Shown here piece after piece: positions 24,799-28,091 of a DNA stretch of 28,091 nucleotides (positions within the stretch are counted from its first letter, which is position 1; each line of letters starts with the position of its first letter). Source of the DNA: Clostridiaceae bacterium (GTDB lineage: Bacteria; Bacillota; Clostridia; Saccharofermentanales; UBA5734); contig JAAYFZ010000260.1 in NCBI GenBank assembly GCA_012727965.1, positions 1 to 28,091 of the forward strand, given 5' to 3'. The translations under genes were made by a program, and so were the position numbers. The notes under the pieces were generated by a model, which worked only from the letters and a program-made list of their open reading frames with translations, did no database searches and was not told where the DNA came from.

Positions 24799-24881
24799 TG
24801 GTGCGGCCAATGGGACTTGAACCCATATGGTCTCCCACACGCCCCTCAAACGTGCGCGTCTGCCAGTTCCGCCATGGCCGC
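24799..24881 (-). tRNA. tRNA-Leu (anticodon GAG), CCA encoded
   Basis: 83 bases including the CCA. The acceptor stem GCGGCCA/TGGCCGC is perfect. The T-arm is ATGGG-TTCAAGT-CCCAT. The anticodon stem CACGT/GCGTG encloses loop TTGAGGG, which gives anticodon GAG (complement of 24845-24847). A long variable arm is present, as expected for class II tRNA-Leu. It decodes CUC and CUU. It is a single-gene unit with its own strong promoter and terminator. Confidence 0.97.
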
Positions 24882-24934
24882 GTTACCAGTTTGAAATTTT
24901 GCTGATGAGGATGCTTCGGTGTTCAGCATGAGCA

Positions 24935-24964
24935 ATTATAATCATCAGCTATGTGGTTTGTCAA
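24935..24964 (-). promoter_or_regulatory. Promoter of tRNA-Leu
   Basis: Perfect -35 TTGACA (24959-24964) and -10 TATAAT (24935-24940), 18-base spacing. Predicted start near 24928 leaves a precursor 5' leader of about 47 bases. Confidence 0.9.
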
Positions 24965-25023
24965 GCCGCTGAACAGGAAATTTGAGGTCAATTTATGAAT
25001 CAGTTTATACCTCGTTCTATGCC

Positions 25024-27039
25024 TCAGGTCCATGTGCGAATCGACATGCCTTCTCCATATTCAATAAGCCCACCATAAGGTGCCAGCTCGATACTTCTGC
25101 TGCCATAGCGGAAGCTCCGGGTCTGAGCGCTGCGATTAAAAGCCGCCAGCACATGGTCAGGACCTTCGTTTTTACGGTCAAAAATATCAAATCCATCTAC
25201 GCCAAGATTACGCTCGAAAACAAAAATATCTTCGTCAGCAATTAGTGGTTGGTAGAAACCTGTACGAAGCACAGGCAGTTTTTTTCTCAAACTTCCGATT
25301 TTACCAAACCATTTCACTAATTTCTCATTCTCTTTATCCCAAGGATACGTTCTCCTGTTGAAGGGATCACGATAACCTTCCATGCCGGTCTCATCGCCAT
25401 AATAGATGGCGGCGATACCTGGATAAGCGATCTGAAGCATGACTGCAAGCTTCAGCAGGGATTCGCCACGTTTACGTGCCGATGCAGACAGTTTCGTTTT
25501 CTGTTGAGCTTCGCGGTTTCCAGGATCTGGTATACCTGCGATTGCTGTGATGGCACGCGGGATATCATGACTGCTGATAAGGTTCATACTACTGTAGAAG
25601 CTGACAACAGGATAATGCTCTCTGATAAGTTCAAGTTCATTTAGCATTTCCTCAGCATTGTGGTGGCTTGCCAGCCAGCCAATAATCGCATTACGAAATG
25701 GATAACCCATAATACAGTCATGCGTCCTGCCAAAAATGAAATCACGATATTTGCCATAGCTTACCTTGCGGCTCGCGTCTTCCCATACCTCGCCCATTAT
25801 TACTGAATCAGGCCTGGCACCGAGGGCCGCACGCCTGACATCACGCAGGAAGCTATCTGGAAGCTCGTCTGATACGTCTAATCTCCAGCCGGAAGCGCCT
25901 GCCTGCAGCCAGCGGCGAATTATGCCTTCATCACCAGTCATATAGTGACGATAAATAAGGTCATGTTCATTGACACTAGGCAGATCCGGAAAACCCCACC
26001 ATGAATCATAAAAAACATCATTACCGCGTTGATGGAAATTATACCAGCTGGTATAGTCCGAACAATGCGAATCCCCTGTGCGATCGACCGACTCCTGCCA
26101 GGCACCAACACTGTCATATCTTCCAAGCTTGTTGAAATAGCGGCTATCCGCACCTGTGTGGCTAAAAACACCATCAAGAATTATCTTGATGCCGCGTTCC
26201 TCGGCAAGAGCACATAATTCACGAAAATCTTCCTCACTCCCTAGGACGGGGTCTATCTGCTCATAATCACCTGTATCATAGCGGTGATTTGAACGCGCTC
26301 TGAATATCGGATTAAGATAAATTATACTGGTACCGATCTGCTCAATATGATCAAGTTTTTCAATAATTCCGCGTATTGATCCGCCATAAAAATCACAAGC
26401 TATATATCCTGTTTCTGGCTTACCAATAATATCAACATCCGAGTCCCATTCATGATGCCAAATTCTTTCCGGATAGTTGCCAGCTTCGATCATTTTTTCT
26501 GGAGAATAATCTGAACCACGATTGAAACGATCAGGAAATATCTGATACATGACTGCACCAGGCAGCCACGAAGGCACCGAAAAATTTCTCAGATGCACAG
26601 TTACCTGAAAAGGTGCCGGAGTCATCGATTCTCCAGGTAGAAAATAGGGTCTGGTCGGACTGAAACGGCCACAGCCGTCCTTTTTCTCCAAATCAGCTGT
26701 ATACCAGGTTCTGCTGTTATTTACTTCTATTTCAAACCAATAGAAAAACAGCCCTGGCTCCGAAGGCATATCACAGACTGCACTGTACCAGACAGAATCA
26801 ATATCGCCTGATTTATTATTGTCTTCACAAGTTTCATTCTTGCCCGGTGTTGTCTGTCGGCGCAGACGGAGCCGACTCTCGCTAAAAGAATCAAGTCCGT
26901 AGGCATAACAAAGATAAACAGCCTGAACAGAATCTCCCTGCGGTTCGACCCGCAGGGAGAATCTTACGGCCGTATCGATAGATACTGCTCCAAATGGCCT
27001 GCGATAGGCTAGAGAGCGGCTATTATGAACTGCAAACAT
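25024..27039 (-). CDS. GH13 alpha-glucosidic hydrolase (neopullulanase/cyclomaltodextrinase-like)
   Basis: 671-residue alpha-amylase family enzyme that cleaves alpha-glucan or maltodextrin. Residues 1-155 form an N-terminal beta-rich domain like those of maltogenic amylases and cyclomaltodextrinases. The (beta/alpha)8 barrel follows: region I DGVFSH (289-294), region II GWRLDVSDE with nucleophile Asp388, region III MGEVWE with acid/base Glu417, region IV SSHD with Asp492. NPIFRARSNHRYDT (243-256) is typical of the neopullulanase subgroup. No signal peptide is seen, so it is probably cytoplasmic. It starts 15 bases after glgA, with AGGATGG 6 bases upstream, so it belongs to a glycogen/maltodextrin operon. 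No terminator is obvious after its stop. Confidence 0.92.
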   Translation of the reverse strand: MFAVHNSRSLAYRRPFGAVSIDTAVRFSLRVEPQGDSVQAVYLCYAYGLDSFSESRLRLRRQTTPGKNETCEDNNKSGDIDSVWYSAVCDMPSEPGLFFYWFEIEVNNSRTWYTADLEKKDGCGRFSPTRPYFLPGESMTPAPFQVTVHLRNFSVPSWLPGAVMYQIFPDRFNRGSDYSPEKMIEAGNYPERIWHHEWDSDVDIIGKPETGYIACDFYGGSIRGIIEKLDHIEQIGTSIIYLNPIFRARSNHRYDTGDYEQIDPVLGSEEDFRELCALAEERGIKIILDGVFSHTGADSRYFNKLGRYDSVGAWQESVDRTGDSHCSDYTSWYNFHQRGNDVFYDSWWGFPDLPSVNEHDLIYRHYMTGDEGIIRRWLQAGASGWRLDVSDELPDSFLRDVRRAALGARPDSVIMGEVWEDASRKVSYGKYRDFIFGRTHDCIMGYPFRNAIIGWLASHHNAEEMLNELELIREHYPVVSFYSSMNLISSHDIPRAITAIAGIPDPGNREAQQKTKLSASARKRGESLLKLAVMLQIAYPGIAAIYYGDETGMEGYRDPFNRRTYPWDKENEKLVKWFGKIGSLRKKLPVLRTGFYQPLIADEDIFVFERNLGVDGFDIFDRKNEGPDHVLAAFNRSAQTRSFRYGSRSIELAPYGGLIEYGEGMSIRTWT

Positions 27040-27054
27040 TAAATACCATCCTGA

Positions 27055-28091
27055 CTAACTGGTGGCTCGGAGCAACTCCTCATACAGGTCAACATAAGTC
27101 TGTGCAGAGCGCGTCCACGAATAATCTCCCGCCATAGCCCTGCTTACGATACCTTGCCAGGCCTCCGGTGATTCACGGTAGACCTCACAAGCATATTTAG
27201 TCGTAAACAAAAATTCATGAGCATTTATATTGGTAAAAGAAAAGCCGGTGCCTGAACCTTCGTATTGATTGTACGGTTCAACCGTATCTACAAGTCCTCC
27301 GGTTTCGCGTACAACCGGTATTGTACCATAACGCATGGAAATCAGCTGAGATAATCCACAAGGCTCAAACAATGATGGCATCAGGAACATATCAGCGCCG
27401 GCATAAATCCTGTTAGAAAGCGGTTGACTGAATGTCAGGCATGCGGCCATCTTATCAGGATGCTTGTCAGCAGCGGCTCTAAGTGCATTCTCATAATCCG
27501 GATCACCAGTACCAAGCATGACAAATTGTATATCTTCTTGCAAAAACTCATCGAGTATATGTAACAGCAAATCAAGCCCCTTCTGGTCAACAAGTCTGGT
27601 TATCATAGCAGCCAGAGGAACATCCGGTCTGATTGCCAGACCAAGCTCTTCCTGCAGAGCCTGCTTACAGGCAGGTTTGCCGATACGCCAGCTCTCACTG
27701 TCATAGTTTTCTGCAAGCTGCGTGTCCGTTGCCGGATCATAGGTTTCGGTATCAATACCATTTAGGATGCCGCTAAGCTTCCAGCCCTGCTCATGTAAAA
27801 CTCCATCAAGGCCTTCACCAAAATATGCTGTCATTATCTCGCTTGAATAAGTGGGAGATACGGTTGTTATCCTGTCAGAATAGACCAGTCCGCTCTTCAT
27901 GAAATTGGGAGCACCATCCTTAAGCACTCCATTCTCATTCAGATAACGTTCAGGAATATCCAGCAGATCGAGAATTCTCTCTCGTCCATGTATCCCTTGA
28001 TACTTAAGATTATGAATAGTAAACACAGTTTTTACTTGTTCGTGTTTGCCATACGGTCTGTAATTGGCATCAAGCAGACAAGGAATCATAC
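27055..28091 (-). CDS. glgA: Glycogen (starch) synthase, 5' part cut by window edge
   Basis: GT5 glucosyltransferase that extends alpha-1,4-glucan from ADP-glucose. The visible 345 or so residues cover the end of the N-terminal Rossmann domain (TVFTIHNLKYQG), the linker (VSPTYSSEI, LNGIDTETYDP) and the C-terminal domain with TRLVDQKGLDLL and the catalytic/nucleotide block SLFEPCGLSQLISMRYGTIPVVRETGGLVDTV, then the closing YSWTRSAQTYVDLYEELL. About 130 residues, including the KxGGL motif, lie beyond the right edge. The first in-frame methionine in the window is internal, not the start. The TAG stop is 15 bases ahead of the GH13 gene on the same strand. Confidence 0.95.
   Translation of the reverse strand, partial: MIPCLLDANYRPYGKHEQVKTVFTIHNLKYQGIHGRERILDLLDIPERYLNENGVLKDGAPNFMKSGLVYSDRITTVSPTYSSEIMTAYFGEGLDGVLHEQGWKLSGILNGIDTETYDPATDTQLAENYDSESWRIGKPACKQALQEELGLAIRPDVPLAAMITRLVDQKGLDLLLHILDEFLQEDIQFVMLGTGDPDYENALRAAADKHPDKMAACLTFSQPLSNRIYAGADMFLMPSLFEPCGLSQLISMRYGTIPVVRETGGLVDTVEPYNQYEGSGTGFSFTNINAHEFLFTTKYACEVYRESPEAWQGIVSRAMAGDYSWTRSAQTYVDLYEELLRATS

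Noticed and set aside
24589..24894. 101-codon plus-strand frame spanning the symporter leader, terminator and tRNA
   Set aside because: It crosses a tRNA, two terminators and a promoter on the other strand, so it is not a gene.
24901..24935. CTGATGAG on the plus strand near the tRNA-Leu promoter, reminiscent of a hammerhead ribozyme core
   Set aside because: The required GAAA half of the core and flanking stems I and III are absent; the sequence is the complement of the tRNA precursor leader.
1..28091. CRISPR arrays, insertion sequences, prophage, toxin-antitoxin or defence genes
   Set aside because: No regularly spaced repeats, transposase, integrase or defence-family motifs were seen; the window is filled by metabolic and housekeeping genes.

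Overview
The window looks like chromosomal DNA of an anaerobic, Gram-positive member of the Bacillota, most likely class Clostridia. The evidence is an isoleucine T-box leader, SepF with YggS/YlmE, the oxygen-independent radical-SAM enzyme HemZ, ferredoxin-dependent indolepyruvate oxidoreductase (IorAB), a type II pantothenate kinase, an IleS of the long eukaryote-like type, and strong AGGAGG ribosome sites. I cannot name the genus. All genes but one lie on the minus strand. I see no phage, insertion sequence, CRISPR array or recognisable defence genes.

Layout, left to right (minus-strand operons read right to left). Positions 1-4786: an operon driven by a consensus promoter and an Ile T-box: ileS, an M50 site-2-protease-like gene, then trpS, which runs off the left edge. 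Positions 4852-5760: the only plus-strand gene, a membrane-anchored metallophosphoesterase divergent from ileS. Positions 5807-13465: a six-gene same-strand run with short or negative spacing: coaW (CoA synthesis), a two-domain fusion of a sugar-isomerase-like TIM barrel and an acyl-CoA ligase, a DUF1624/HGSNAT-like membrane acyltransferase, a HAD phosphatase, a DUF3810 membrane metalloprotease-like protein, and hemZ. Positions 13605-14615: a solitary GT2 glycosyltransferase with its own promoter and terminator. Positions 14822-15304: sepF as a single-gene unit with promoter and terminator.

Positions 15468-24594: a long same-strand run comprising a sodium:solute symporter, paaK, iorA, iorB, a tandem-ACT protein, a methionine gamma-lyase-family PLP enzyme, an HlyD-like membrane protein and yggS. 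Most junctions are ATGA/TTGA overlaps or gaps of a few bases. The first part is a coherent aryl-acid module: IorAB converts aryl pyruvates to aryl-acetyl-CoA, PaaK activates aryl acetates, the ACT protein may sense amino acids, and the symporter may move the acids. Positions 24631-24964: the symporter promoter and a hairpin-rich leader, then a tRNA-Leu(GAG) with consensus promoter and terminator. Positions 25024-28091: a GH13 glucosidase and the 3' part of glgA, a glycogen/alpha-glucan pair.

The most unusual item is the 852-residue TIM barrel-acyl-CoA ligase fusion, placed between a CoA-making kinase and an acyl-CoA-using membrane acyltransferase. Other items worth checking are the candidate attenuator ahead of the symporter, the Ile T-box apparently governing trpS as well, and several TTG starts supported by strong ribosome sites.
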